Below, in pieces: positions 1-12,771 of a stretch of 64,000 nt of DNA. Under the pieces are notes generated by a model. That model did no database searches. It was given only the letters and a program-made list of their open reading frames with translations, and was not told where the DNA came from. The DNA comes from Vespa crabro. Lineage: Eukaryota > Arthropoda > Insecta > Hymenoptera > Vespidae. Each line of letters opens with the position of its first letter. The first letter of the stretch is position 1. Made by a program: the position numbers and the translations under genes. The stretch covers positions 17,142,499 to 17,206,498 of the forward strand of contig NC_060956.1 in NCBI RefSeq assembly GCF_910589235.1. The letters are read 5' to 3'.

Positions 1-35
<35 letters not shown>

Positions 36-47
36 AAAAAAGAGAAA
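1..47. repeat. (GA)n array at window edge
   Basis: The window opens inside a GA dinucleotide run that becomes impure (AAAG, A-runs) after about 28 bases. Its true left end is outside the window. Confidence 0.9.
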
Positions 48-1133
48 AAGAGGGTGAGAAATGAAGAGAAAATAGAAACGAAAGTATTTCCACGATTCGC
101 CGTGGCAATAGAGTCAGAGATCCCTTTTTGAGGTTTCCACAAATGTTAGTATAGTATTGAGATACGTCGTTCTAAAGTTACTACCAAGCCGCAGTCTGTT
201 AAATCTGTGCGCTATTAAAGTTACGCCCATCACTATGCCGCTAAGCCCTGAACATCTCTATCGAGGATTCAAATGGCTTAAACTTAGCACAGGTTAATAT
301 ACCATCGACGATGAAACATTTGCAACGAAAACTTGCAAACCATCGAGGAACTTGCGACGTAACCAGGCCGACCATGTTACTACGAGGTAATATTAACGAC
401 ATAACAACGGTTACAGGCATCGTTACAAAGTGATGATTTTACCGTACGCTCAGAGAAATTTCCCCTTTCGCTTTAAAAGCGAATGCAGAGCGTAATTATC
501 GGATTAATTTTTTTTTAATGCGAAAAAGATAGAGAATGAGAGGGAGGAAGGGAGAGAGAGAGAAAGAGAGAGAGAGAAAGAGCTTCGTTCATCGACATTA
601 TTCCTCTGGAAATTATTACGTTGGCATGGAATTTCATTAATTTACTAATTTCTATCTAAAACGCTACCCTTTGTTTTCTTTCTCATCTTATTAATAAATG
701 GTTTTATAATAGACTCATCTCTCTATAGTCGATTTTTATCTCGACTTTGCAAATACATACGCCATTGGCATGTTTCGAAATGTTACGAAGTTTTAAGAGG
801 ATTACTTTCATCTTCATTTAGACGGTGAGAGCTACAAGACCACGTTTCACATAAAATACAAGTTCTATTGGGATAAAGAATTCTCTTTCTCATTGTTACC
901 TCAACAACCTTACTTATTTATCCGTTGTTGTTTGAAATTATCCTCTTTACTTTTTAGTCTACTTATCTGCCTTTTTTTTTCGATGTTTTCGTTTTACGAA
1001 CTGAAATGTAAACAATTACCTCTATAAACCTTTACAAATTACAATTTCGATAATATTTCTCACAAAGAGAATTACGACAAAGATCAATAATTACATTTTC
1101 GATAAGTTTCTCGAGTACTGAATCAATTATTAT

Positions 1134-1153
1134 AAATAAAATTGTACTATTTA

Positions 1154-1201
<48 letters not shown>

Positions 1202-1235
1202 TATATATATAAAAGTACATCGTACAATTTTATTT
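1134..1235. repeat. Imperfect long palindrome with (TA)n core
   Basis: Bases 1134-1158 and the reverse complement of 1211-1235 match at 23 of 25 positions by eye (mismatches in the GTACTATTTAC / GTACGATGTAC segment). The loop between them is almost pure TA (about 1159-1210). The arms themselves are not simple sequence, so this is a hairpin built around a microsatellite. It could be a miniature inverted-repeat element or a TA array grown at a palindrome centre. Confidence 0.75.
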
Positions 1236-1896
1236 TATATATATATAGCGTTATTATTACGAATCGTTATGAATATGATAGTTAAATATTATAAATCATA
1301 AATCAGTGTATCATAATCATTATAAATAATTTATATCAGCGTAATAAATTGGATATGTAGTACACAAAAACCGAAATGGCTTTGTTGATGGTTAAAATAA
1401 TAAAATGAATGGACTATTATACGAATAATGAAATTATTCAACCAAAGGTGAAACGTAAAATCGAAATGTATATTTTTACTTTGGAAGCAATTTTATTGTT
1501 TTACTTCTAAGTATTAAAAAATATATCTACGTTTAATGGTATAATCGTAATTCGTCCTAATTTCTCCAGCAATCTTTGCTTACATTTCTTTGTCTTGGTA
1601 CAAGTCTTTTTCGCAAAATATAACAGTGCACATTCATCTTAAGCGCGACTCAAATTATATGAGATCAATACTATGTTGATCGTACATGTATACATATCTA
1701 GAGACAGAAGTTGCATGTTACTGGAATCGGCCTATAAAATTAACAATGCGTACTTTGCCACTTAGCAGGCGCAATCTAAAGTTTGCTGTCTTATTATGCA
1801 AATAGAGGTTCGTATGTATTTACCAGTTTCGAATAGCAAATTTCGAATAGTTGAATTGAATTTCGATGTATAAAGTGCTGAATGAAATATGTCGGT

Positions 1897-1918
1897 ACGT
1901 TAACATTAATGTTAACGT
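1897..1918. promoter_or_regulatory. 22-bp perfect palindrome, homeodomain-like
   Basis: The right half (AATGTTAACGT) is the exact reverse complement of the left half (ACGTTAACATT). It contains two GTTAAC sextets around a central ATTAAT. The sequence is not a simple repeat, so a dimeric DNA-binding site is possible. The resemblance to HNF1/POU-homeodomain type sites (GTTAAT-N-ATTAAC) is only by spacing and half-site. No gene start is seen nearby. Confidence 0.4.
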
Positions 1919-2469
1919 CAAATTCGTTTCTATCGATTCACAATCGAACATAAACTCATTTATTCTTCTTTTACCCCCAATGTCTCTTTCTCATTCGGAG
2001 AATTTGGTGGAAGAAAAGTAAAGGGAATGATGGATTAGAATGGATAGACAAATTGGAAAAGAAAAAAAAGGAGATAAAAAAGAAGAAAAAAGTAAGTAGG
2101 ATAGTGTTCAAGATAGAACAGCGGATTGTCAGAGACAATTCAGAATCTTCCAAGGAGTTAGTCAAGCTTTATTCGGTTGTTTTCGTTCGTAGTATTGATC
2201 CTACTTACTGACTACACTTGAAAATCTTGAAAACCCTCAATAAGTCTTTTCTTTTTCCAATATTTTACTCTTTATTATTGTACCAATTATTCGTTCGCAT
2301 AAAGAAACAACGGACATGTCTTTATTTATTCGTTGGTTTGCAGATAAAACGTTTTTGTTTTATACTATGTATGATATCGAATTCTCGACAAATAAACTAA
2401 CGTGAGCACTCCACTCGAAAAATTGATGTATTATAGCAACGATCGTTGCTTCGTGAATGATAGAAAGAA

Positions 2470-2470
<1 letters not shown>

Positions 2471-2512
<42 letters not shown>
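2471..2512. repeat. (GA)n microsatellite
   Basis: About 20 GA units, preceded by impure GAAA/GAGA sequence. Confidence 0.9.
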
Positions 2513-2516
<4 letters not shown>

Positions 2517-5500
2517 AGACATGTAAACGTATAAAACATTTAAGGTTGAAATAGATTAAGATCATATCACGTTGAAATCACATGTTTTCATCTTTCATAT
2601 AATAGCGCTTGATATCGTAGTTAGGATACATGTAATGAAAAAGACATAAAAGAATGTTATTGTAAAACACTGAAATAGCAGTATTTAACTATGTGATTAT
2701 CAACATGTAAGTGACAGTGAATACTTCGCATAATTTTAATTTTATAGTCGAACTCTTTTATCTCTCTTTCTCTTAACGTTAGTCAAAACAATGTTGATGA
2801 TTCGTATTATTCGAAAAAAGATCTATTTCTTTTTCATTTTTTCTACGATATGCATAGTCCATAAGTACATCGAGAAGAAGGAACCGATCGTTGCTGAGCT
2901 TGCAAAAGACCGTACATACATTTGTGATGCGTGAGACTGGCATGCGAGAAAAAGGGATCATAAAATTTATTGATTCTTTCTATCTGTAGGTTTATATCTA
3001 CGTATCGTTGATATTTTGCCAGTGGGGGAAGGGAGAAAAAAAGAAGAACTTACATTCGAAACATTCATGAATGTATTTCTTTGATTTATAACGATAAAAC
3101 ATATTTTTTTCCGGGATTACGTGATCAAAATTTTCTTTAAAAAACGTAGCGTGTCAAAATTTCGAACATTACGGATCTACTTATTATACCACAGAGAAAT
3201 CATGTTTTATATTCATTTTCTTTTTTTTTTTTTTATGAATATGGAATGGTTTATTTTGATATTATTCAAGAAGTTACTGTTTCTACTAACATTCGAGATA
3301 TTTATAACGTTCTTCGGAACCATCTCATCTTACTGGACTTGAATGTATTTAGGAAATTGGACGATAGATCGATCCTTTGAGAAGTACAAATCGGTCAAAA
3401 GTTATAGAGACATCATTTCTCGAAATAGAAAGCAATTCGAGTGAGATACCATTCACGTACGCGATGTTTACGTTTGAGGAGGAAAATTTTCAGACGACGA
3501 ATTTATTGACATTGGTAAGTGTCTACGTGTTCTGCGTTTAGCTATTGCAATTTAAAGATTTAAGAAATGAGACTCGAACAACTTGAATGTTCGTTTTGTA
3601 CTTTATTGGTATTTCGTGTTAGAATTTTGAACTAAAAAAGATCGTCGTGTTGGAGAGGAGAATCTTGAAGATATTATTTTTACGATAACGAGATATTTGT
3701 TATCGTTGGAACGATTTAGAAAATATCTTTTTTCGATAGCAAAGACGAACAGGAAAATTTTTCTACCTTCACGTTTGTAATTTCTATCGATTTCATTTCA
3801 AACAAATCGATCGGAATAAACCATGATTTCGTAAAGGATAGAATCTCTAGTGAAACAAAAACACATTAATTTAGTGATAGATGAGATTGCTTGAACGGCT
3901 TAGTCATTCGTTTAAGTCTCACTCTAAATTGCTTGCGAATCAAAGCTCGGTGAGTAACGTTTTGGCAATTAGACGACTATTGAGTTGTACGTATCCACGA
4001 GTCGATTATGCGAATGAACTACGATTGCTTAACCGGTCAGAGTATGTTCAAGAGAACATTTTGGTACAAAGGATGTATTGTTCGATCGATCTGTGACTTC
4101 CTAATGTCGTTTCTGTGATCGTTAGATAGAGAAACGTATTTCGAATAGAGTTCCAATTATAAATACAATAGCATAAATAGTAATAATGTATCGTAGTATT
4201 GTTATATATCCTTAATCCTTTAAATCACTTGATATTCAATCTAGGTATGTACGTACAATGAAAAAGAAAACAAAAAAGAATGCACGAATATATTATAATA
4301 ATCAATCCGTTTGTTCGTTTCAATCCCATGGAAAGATAATAACCATCGCAAGTTCATGCGAGTAACAAGCTGCGCTCTAACAATTTAATAAAGCGAAACT
4401 CTCGAACACTTTTTGGATTGAAAAAAAAAAAAAGAAAAAGAAAAAATCCTGGTATGAAAAGGTAAAAGGTGAGGATGATACGAACGTTTTGCAAGCGTTA
4501 CCTTAGTTTTTAACTTTATAGATAGTAGAAAAATGCGAAGCAGAGGGAGTTGCGTGGACGTCGAGGTTGGCGGGGGAGATAAAATCATGGGTTGTCGGTG
4601 TGGAAGGGGAAGAGAGAGAGGGGTGAAAAAGGCAGAATCGAGGAGGATGAATTCAGAGCTCTTGCTGGCTGGCTCCTTTGTTATAACGCGTTGAGTCTTC
4701 CTTTCTTTTCTACTCTTTTCATACGACCGTTCCACCACCGGCTCTGCAATCCTCCATCCTCCATCCTCTTTCCTCTCTCTTTCCTTTTTACAGCTCTTCT
4801 TCCGTACACAAGCCAGGCAGCCTTGTGCACTCCGTAGAGGCTGCCTGTGGTTTTTATGTATCCGGCTTAATAAAACGTTCAGCTCTCTTTTACCGTTATA
4901 TCGTACATCTACGCTTAGCCTTTCCTTTCTCTTTCTTTCTCTCTTTCTTCCTCTCTCTCTCTCTCTCTCTCTTTCTCTTTAGTTCTCAACCTTCGCATAA
5001 CGCTCGCTCGTTATATTATATGTATGTCGAAGCGGAGTATATTATCCTTCTGACCTCCTTACGTTCCATTATTTTAAAATTACTTGGATTTTCAAACAAC
5101 TCGGACAACGATGTTGCATATCCAGCTATATTAACTAATTAAGAATTTTCTTTTTATTTATTATTATTATTATTATTTTTTTTTAACACTCTTCACAATG
5201 TCGTTCATATAAATTAATTGGCTTTATCGTCGATATCAAAAATCGAAATTCGTAACAAAGAATTACGAGAGGACTATTCGATGTTACTTTTTCTTTAGAT
5301 ATTTATTATCTAGGTACATACTTTTCAAATCGCGTGTTTCCCTGATATTTTCTCTCGACGTCTACGAAAGTAATCCTACTCTCGTTTCGTGAGCACCGAA
5401 ACGTATAGAGGATACCGAGAAAAGTAATACACGCCGTGTTTACTCGGTTTCCTTTATTTTGTATTATTTCAAGAGACATTACGGAAGAGGAGTAATTAAA

Positions 5501-5650
5501 GAGATTTGTAGGACGAACGTGTTTTTAGTCGCAAGGATTACTGTTTCGTCTTTTGGATTAGTTGCATTGTCTATATTAAGCATAACACGTATATACACAC
5601 GTAAACGTAAACATAAGAGTAAAACTTTTAAAAAAATTAACAATTTTCAA

Positions 5651-5689
<39 letters not shown>

Positions 5690-5704
5690 TATATATATAT
5701 ATAT
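5651..5704. repeat. Compound (CA)n-(TA)n microsatellite
   Basis: A CA run (to about 5685) passes through TG into a TA run. A long (TC)n array follows at 5778-5815. Open frames across this stretch on both strands are repeat translations. Confidence 0.9.
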
Positions 5705-5773
5705 TTTAGAAATTTTCGTTGAAAATATATGCATACGTTCGCTATATGTATTTTTTTCATAATTTGAAAAGAT

Positions 5774-5777
<4 letters not shown>

Positions 5778-5815
<38 letters not shown>
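5778..5815. repeat. (TC)n microsatellite
   Basis: Nearly pure TC dinucleotide run of about 19 units. Confidence 0.9.
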
Positions 5816-5818
<3 letters not shown>

Positions 5819-7626
5819 GTAATCATCAGCGTGAAACTTCAATCAAAATTTTTACCATCTGTAAAAGTCTTGTTGGGAGAGAAAATAAAGATGTTTTCGT
5901 AATGCACTCGTCGTATACGAAAAAAGTAGCGATTATAACGAGTGTGGATAAGCTATAGAAGAATATTAAAGAGAGGGAGAGTATGTTTTCTGAACAAAGG
6001 GATAAAACAAAAATGAAGAAGCTACTGTGAGAAAAAAGGTAGAGAAAGAAAAAAGAGAGAGAGAGAGAAAGAGAGAGAAAGAGAGAATAAGAGGGAGAAA
6101 AGTAAACTCTCAGCTATTTCAAGGAAAAAAATTTGGATCGCAATTAGGAAATTAGTTTTTCACTCAGAAATCAACGAGTGAGCTCGAGCCAACGAATTTT
6201 TTTCGTAAGATGGAAGTGAAATGTGTTTTTGTATATGTATGCGTACAAACCCACTGTACCGGAAATTCTACGTTTCGACACGTACTTCCGGCGTTTTTTG
6301 AAAAATCAATGTTTAGTTATCCGTTGACCAGGTCAAAGATCAATTTTCATAAAAAGGGCTGGTTGTTAGTAGAGAAAGAACTTGTGAAAAAGTTTTAAAG
6401 TAAACGTACAACAAGATATAACGTTCGAGTTTTCAATTAATGACTTACGAGGCGACGAAATTAAAAGAAGAATTATGAGAAATCGAAGATCGTGAAATCC
6501 GATAAAATAATAAGTATAATAACAAAATATCGTGTCTTATTTTATAAAAGGTAATAAAGAATTGTAGTTATATCAGTAAATTGATATCGTTAATAACGAA
6601 CGGTAGTTATATTAATTTTATGAACACCAATGTGATCCGACATTTAAAGGACATTTTGATCACGAATTTCATTCAAAGCGTAACTTCATTTAACATTATT
6701 AACTTTTCATCTATGACATATTATCAACGTTACTATATATGATCGAATTCGAATACTCGACGTAAACGCACGTAATATATATCTATGTGTACGTGCGTAC
6801 TCTACGTAGTTTGTACGCGTAGAAACGCGCGTCCGCAATAGCGACATTCCGTGCTCGAGAAGCGGCGAACAGTATTCGGAGTATCGGCGAGAACGCCCAG
6901 CCAAATTTCCAGTGATAATGTATGTGGGTCGATCGAGAGTGGTTACACTTTCCGCCTGATCTTCGGCTAACTGTCGTGGTAAGATAAGCCGAGTTGAGGA
7001 AATGCAGGAAATGCGAGCTATGCGGGAATCCGCACGCTCTGCGATCGATACATACTCAGACTTTGGCCTTTCAAAACTATTTCAACTCGCACACAGTATT
7101 GCCCGGCGGGAAAACGATCTTCCGTTTACCTCGCTTTCTGATTATACCAATGGAAACTGCTACCTTTCGGACAAATCTTGTTAATCGAGTATAACGCAGG
7201 CAAACGCGTAATCTCCGATACGCGTAATGAAACAAATTCAAATGTCGAAGTACGGTTTCTATATTAGTACATAGTAGTCGTATACATTGCTCGTTAAATC
7301 TTACCAACATTCATTGAATTCTAAGGGAACGAATTTATCGATCCATTCATATTCGAAACTTATTTACACGTATCTGAGAGCAATGTGCATGCGTTTAACG
7401 GACGATGATTCAGTCCGATACCGAGGACCGAGTGAAAATGTTGAGACATAACGAGCATTAAAAAATAATCGGTCTTTCGCGAAACATTCTTCAATAGTAG
7501 GATAAGCATGGACGTCTACTGGAGTGAGACTCGAGGCGAAAGGGACTTTGATTTTGCTGGCGCATGTAAATCGAGGGACGCGTGAAAAAAAATTGCGAGA
7601 GGTGCGGAAAGAGAGACGGACAGGCG

Positions 7627-7695
7627 AATGGATAGATAGATAGATGATAGATAGATAAATAGAGAGGGAGAGAGAGAGAGAGAGAGACAGAGAGA
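7627..7695. repeat. Compound (GATA)n-(GA)n array
   Basis: GATA tetranucleotides, interrupted by TGATA and AAATA variants, grade into GA dinucleotides. The minus-strand reading gives only S-L-S-L and Y-L-S-I peptide repeats. Confidence 0.85.
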
Positions 7696-8435
7696 GGGAT
7701 AGAGGGTGGTCGTGTGTGAAAGATAAAGATAGAAGATGAAAAAAATTGGTGACGCTTATCAGACCGGGTGCGAACGTGGACGTTTCAAAACGAATGATCG
7801 GTGCAGTTTCACGAACTGGAACTATCCCACTCTCTTTCTCTTCCATCCCTTCTACCCTCTTCTCCCGTTCCATCCCTTTTTTCGATTGTCCATACTGCGC
7901 CAGTCCCACTTTCGAACGCATCGAACTCTCTTGTCCGTTAGTCTCTCTCATTCCATCTTTAGAGATCAAGCGAAGCAGGCAGAGGAACGCGGATAAAGAT
8001 TTTAATTCCGTACGAAGGGATCGACGCGTGAAAATCGGCCGCCGGGAGAGATCGATTCGGTCTGAATTGATGGACCAGCGAGAACAATGCTTAACTTCGA
8101 AAGTAATCGCTTAATCCCTGGGTTTTAAATACCTCCGACCGATTTCCTCTCCCCTTTTTCACCCCCTTCTTTCTCGCTTTTTTCTTATAGTATTGTTAGA
8201 TAAGTTTCTTTCTCCATTTTATTTTTTTTTTATTATCATTATCTACTTATATCCTCGAGGTTTCGTTAACTTTTTCATTAGAGTTACGATGCCAATTCCC
8301 ACGAGGTTATCTTTTTTTTTTCTTTCGAAGAATATTTACATTATTATATTTTAATTAGCAACCGCACCACTCATTTTTCTCATATATGGTAAGAGAGGTG
8401 TTAAAAAGTACTCTTTCCAAGTGGTATTACGGAAA

Positions 8436-8437
<2 letters not shown>

Positions 8438-8482
<45 letters not shown>
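8438..8482. repeat. (TA)n microsatellite
   Basis: About 22 TA units. Confidence 0.9.
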
Positions 8483-8485
<3 letters not shown>

Positions 8486-9579
8486 AAAAGAGTAAACTGG
8501 AGAGAAAAACGTGTGAAGAGATAGTATAAAGAAGTAATGTTTTGTTTTTTTTTTTTTTTTCAAAGGATTGCGAATGCATTAAGAAGTAAGTAAATAAGCA
8601 TTGTTAAAGAGGTGTAAAGAACTTGACAGAAAAGTAAATTGTCTTTCTATTCTTTTCATATTCACTTCATTCTTATTTCATATAAGCATTATTATGGTAT
8701 TTAAATTCTTTTTAGAAGTAATAATAATTTTTCACTTTTTTAAATAGTAACGTAATCGCGTAAAAATATATGTCGAACTTTTCATATTGCGAATACTTCA
8801 TGATGATTTGAGTAACCGAGTCAATTATCAAATTTTTGTGAATTATTTCGATCAAGCGTACTTGGGCACAATTTTTTTCGACGTATCTCCGTTCCATCGT
8901 TACGTCCTGTTGCCTCGTAATAAATCGTTTCGTTCGTAAAAATAAAGTAAAACGAGGTGAACAATGTCGATACTAGAACGAACGAATTTTCTTTTGGTCT
9001 TATAGCGAAAGTTTTGTTGAAAATTCGTTTCAACGAAGTTTTAACGTAAGAACCGCGAGATTATCAACGAGAAGGAAAAAGTCGATTTGTTCTTTCTCAC
9101 CGGGGAGCAGTTCCGACGGTCTTTCAGCGTCCTTTACGAACGTTTTGCTCGAGACTATTGTATTTCAAAGAACGAGGAAGTACGTCGAGAAATAAAAAGG
9201 GCTATTTTGTTCGAGTCGAGCCGAGCAGAGTCTGTCGTTCATGAGAAGCTTTGGATGGATTTTCTGAAAGAGTACGTATGTAGTATCTATGTAATAGATA
9301 TCAACTTTATCGTTTAATGTATCTATTATGTACTTATACGTGTAAGTACAATGTATTTATATGTGCGTGATCTTATGTATCGTGCGGGAAAATCTAAAAG
9401 GATCGTTTATGAGAAAAAAGAAAATTTATAAATCAATTCTGTCAATAGAAAATTTTTCAACGTGTTAACTTTAATCAAATATATTAATTTATTGTCGATT
9501 AATATGGTTATGGAAAATAATATATAATTTAATAATCATTATTCGATCTGTGTTTTCAAATAATTATCAAAGTGCTTAC

Positions 9580-9717
9580 GTGTTCGGTATTTATAGCTGC
9601 ACCGTCGCGAATATCCTGATGATCAGCGCCAGCACCATTGACCATGCCAGAACCAGGAACGCCACTACCTCCTCCACCTTTTCCACCGACACCACCGGCT
9701 GGAGTTTGCGGTAAGCT
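9580..9717 (-). CDS. Internal protein-coding exon, glycine-rich linker segment (host gene unidentified)
   Basis: On the minus strand a long T-run and TTTTCAG acceptor (AG at 9719-9718) precede 138 bases ending in a GTAAGC donor (intron from 9579). A plausible branch site (CAACTAAAT) lies just upstream of the T-run. The length is exactly 46 codons and only one of three frames is open throughout (the others reach TAA or TAG), so the exon is consistent with phase 0-0 and could be skipped without a frameshift. The peptide begins SLPQTPAGGVGGKGGGGSGV and ends DHQDIRDGAAINTEH. About 30% is Gly, with a K-GGGG-S-G-V-P-G-S-G core, then an acidic/polar tail with no domain motif. It looks like a disordered linker. 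The bases are much richer in GC than the flanks, as expected of an exon. I do not recognise the gene. No partner exon is visible elsewhere in the window, so its introns would be very long. It could be an alternative exon; confidence is high that it is an exon, low for function. Confidence 0.8.
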
Positions 9718-9864
9718 CTGAAAACAAAAAAAAATTTAGTTGAAATTTAATCGAATAGCGAAATTTAAACAAGTATTTTTTTAAGGACAATATTCTCATG
9801 TTATTTCTTTGATAATTTTTTTCCCCTTTCTCTAACTAGATAAAATATCCTTTCTATAATATTT

Positions 9865-9869
<5 letters not shown>

Positions 9870-9911
<42 letters not shown>
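9870..9911. repeat. (GA)n microsatellite close upstream of the exon
   Basis: About 20 AG units lie roughly 150 bases upstream of the minus-strand exon. In the exon's sense this is a (TC)n polypyrimidine tract inside the upstream intron and could influence splicing of that exon. This is inference only. Confidence 0.9.
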
Positions 9912-9915
<4 letters not shown>

Positions 9916-11077
9916 TAAATTTTCTTTCTATTTATCAAACTTTTTTCCCAGTGAATCTTATATTATCTGAAATTTCAGAAAAATAATTTTGAAAGGAATA
10001 TTCTCCTTTTCTTCATTTGGGAAATAATCGATAATTATATGAAAAAAAAAATTCGAACCACGACAAGATCGTTTGGTAATTAACGGATTTCAAGCTCGTT
10101 AAAGAACCAGATAATGCACTTTCGTATGCGATGATCCTGCAGAATCAAGAGATACGATATCTGTGGGCACAAATTTTCGAAAGTATCCATCGATTCGGAT
10201 TCGATCGTTGAAGCGGCATATTTTTTTTTTTCCTACGATAATTCACGCATATTAATTACGTTGAATTTCGCAAAGCTTTCGCTTATTGCATTCACCTATC
10301 GTAATTAAGTCAGCTATGGAAGTCATATATTAATTACACTATTCTCGTGTTATACGAATATTATAAATTTTTAATTGCTAGCGGCCCTTCTATCTTGTTG
10401 TTATCAGAAATTGGTACACCGATAATTGTACAGCATGGAGGAGCTTTGATTAATCCACAGCAGAGTTTGTTCATTGCGAGGCTTTAGCAAGCTGGACATT
10501 GTTTGCAGGCGGTGAGTTTATAAACATGGCACAAAAGCTTCGTGTGTAGACTTGTGTATGGACTATAGCGAGATAGAGTTTGAAGAGAGAGGGAGAGAGA
10601 AAGAGAGAGAGAAAAAGAAAGAAATAGAAGAGAAATAGGGGAGGCGAAAAAGTTGGGGAACATTAAGCGTGTAGGTACTCTCAAAGGAGTGTGTCTTACA
10701 CACTCAAAATAGAAAAAGAGAGTGAGAGAGAAAGGGCTTATGATCCAATTAAAGGACGGTGTATTCCAGTTCATAAAATTTTAGACGTACCTAATATTGC
10801 GGTTTAATGACGGACGGCTTTTAATAAAGGATTATGATACGCTCGTTAAATCATACGTCAGGGGAAACTTTTCCATCGTGCTGCATTAGGATTGATCGAG
10901 TTCGTGCGATTCGTATAGCTGCCAGCTACACCGGAAGAAAACTTTATGATACCTTACTAGCATAGCTCGTTATCAACGACAGTACTGATAGGGTAATTTT
11001 CGTTTAACCCTTTTCATTTTTCACATTGGAAGGTCGAAAAATGAGGGAGAATGAAAAAGTGAGAGACAGAGAGAGAC

Positions 11078-11078
<1 letters not shown>

Positions 11079-11148
<70 letters not shown>

Positions 11149-11149
11149 A
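11079..11149. repeat. (GA)n array
   Basis: Long GA tract with one GAAAG interruption. GACA variants lie just before it (11065-11080). Confidence 0.9.
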
Positions 11150-11364
11150 ACGTATTCGCTCCATAACGATGATTGATCTTCACTTTCCAGCTTTTTAACA
11201 GCCCGTTGTAACGTGTTTCCATACTCGTCTTCGAAAACATTCAAAATGGGATGTTCAAAGTCGCAATGACGCGAGGCTGACGCGTCGTTCCATTATACTC
11301 ATGTTATATCGATGTGTTTACCGAACGTTCGATACTCGTTCTCTTTACATTCACCTATTTCTAC

Positions 11365-11452
11365 TCCGACAACGGCGACGACGACTACGGCTATGGCTAC
11401 GGCTATGGCTACGGCTACGACTACGACTACGATTACGACTACGACTACGATG
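11365..11452. repeat. Hexanucleotide GGCTAY / GACTAC array
   Basis: Successive GGC-TAY codon-like pairs switch to GAC-TAC pairs. On the plus strand one frame reads Gly-Tyr then Asp-Tyr repeats, and on the minus strand Val/Ala/Ile repeats. There is no splice context or conserved flank, so I treat it as a microsatellite rather than a Gly-Tyr protein. Confidence 0.75.
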
Positions 11453-11714
11453 TAACTGCTGATTAAGATAAAATTGTAAAATCGATAGGGGCCCCGTAGA
11501 AAGCGGGTGTGCACGGCTAAGGAAATAGAACTAAAAAAGAGTAAAGAGTCTCGTCGCCCTGAAAGGATGTCTTCCATTAAAAATGCTTTTAGGACGAAGT
11601 TCGCAACCCGATAAAGCGATATTTGGTCTTCCTAATGACATAGCCGATTGTACGGCACTTTGTAACAACGAGAGCGAACCAGAGGGGAAAGGAAGAATGA
11701 AGAGATCTCTCTAA

Positions 11715-11779
<65 letters not shown>

Positions 11780-11822
11780 GAGAGAGAGAGAAAGAGAGAG
11801 TGAGAGAGAGAGAGAGAGAAAT
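11715..11822. repeat. Long (GA)n array with GAAA/GTGA interruptions
   Basis: Just over 100 bases of purine-rich dinucleotide sequence, one of the longest GA arrays here. A 121-residue minus-strand open frame is entirely S-L repeat across it. Confidence 0.9.
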
Positions 11823-12057
11823 AGAGAAAGCTGCTTCTCGTTCTATAAGAAGAAAGGTATGAAGAAAGAGAAAACGAAATAAAGGCTCGTTCACGTTGGA
11901 TCGTGAGCTTCGAGAAGCCGAACTAAGGTCAGACCATGGTCTACGCCCACCCACGCCTATTTCGTGTATTGGTAATAGCGTAAAGTGCTCCTCTCAAAGT
12001 AATAGAGCCTCGAAGACCCTTTAAGTGACGTTCGGCACTTTACGATCGCTCTCTTCC

Positions 12058-12200
12058 TTTCTCTCTCTCTCTCTCTTTTTCTTCCCCACTCTTCTCACTT
12101 TCTCACTCTCTCTCTCTCTTTCTCTCTCTTTTTCTTCCCCATCTTCTCTCTCTCTCTCTCTCTTTCTCTTTCTCTTTCTTTCTCTCTCTTTCTCACTTTC
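12058..12200. repeat. Polypyrimidine (TC)n block
   Basis: About 140 bases of TC, TTTC and CACTTT variants, with the motif TCTTTTTCTTCCCCA(C/T) repeated near 12076 and 12130. It is almost uninterrupted pyrimidine and lies about 240 bases from the opposite-strand GA block at 11715-11822. Confidence 0.85.
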
Positions 12201-12740
12201 GTTATAGAACTCTCTTGCGGTCGTTCCATTTTCACGTAATATAAAAGAGTAAAAGATCGTTTGGGATCATAGCTTCGCTAGCTAGTCTTGTTTCTTTATT
12301 TTCTTTTTTCTTTTTTTTATTCCTCATTCGATACTTCCTTAAATAGAAAAGTATCTTGCATATCAATCGAAGAACCTCATACTCTTACGTAGAACACGTT
12401 GAATTGAAACTGATATATTGATTTTTACGTTCAAAATAAAGGGAAAAGAAATTTTTAAGGTTAACTAGATATTCTTCTCAAAAAAAAAAGAAAATATTAT
12501 CTCAGGAAGATAATTCTTCTGAAATTATATCAATGGTGAAAAGTCAAACCAAGCGTTCGTATACGAAGAATCAGGGAAGAGAAGGAAATACAGATCTTGG
12601 TGAATTTCTTTGATATGACTTGCACTTTTTATTTTGCGTCAAATCGAAAAGCAGAAATAGTTTCTTTCACGGTTTCATCTTCGTCTGCTTTTCGCTCGAC
12701 ATTTCCTGTAAAGTACGTCACGACACTTGGCTCGTAACAC

Positions 12741-12771
<31 letters not shown>

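Larger units (their letters stand above)
1..9579. other. Non-coding stretch downstream of the exon (intron-like)
   Basis: No convincing exon is seen here. The sequence is AT-rich single-copy DNA broken by GA/TC, TA, CA and GATA tracts, which are listed separately where notable. Open frames in this interval are short or are translations of the simple repeats. GC-richer patches at about 4550-4850, 6830-7200 and 7400-8120 have no splice-bounded open frame on either strand. If the exon at 9580-9717 is real, this is its downstream intron or beyond. Confidence 0.5.

Noticed and set aside
3470..3512. Possible short coding first exon (MFTFEEENFQTTNLLTL then GTAAGT)
   Set aside because: One good donor and about 45 open codons are compatible with chance. 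No promoter, Kozak-like context or downstream partner was seen.
7364..7969. 201-residue minus-strand open frame
   Set aside because: Its centre is S-L/Y-L-S-I repeat translation of the GA/GATA array at 7627-7695. The flanks have no splice context or domain.
10390..10520. Candidate exon around TTTGCAG|GCGGTGAGT
   Set aside because: The would-be exon is only about three bases between acceptor and donor. Upstream frames have stops.
11299..11577. Val/Ala-rich minus frame or Gly-Tyr/Asp-Tyr plus frame
   Set aside because: Both are translations of the GGCTAY/GACTAC hexamer array. No conserved flanks, signal peptide or splice sites.
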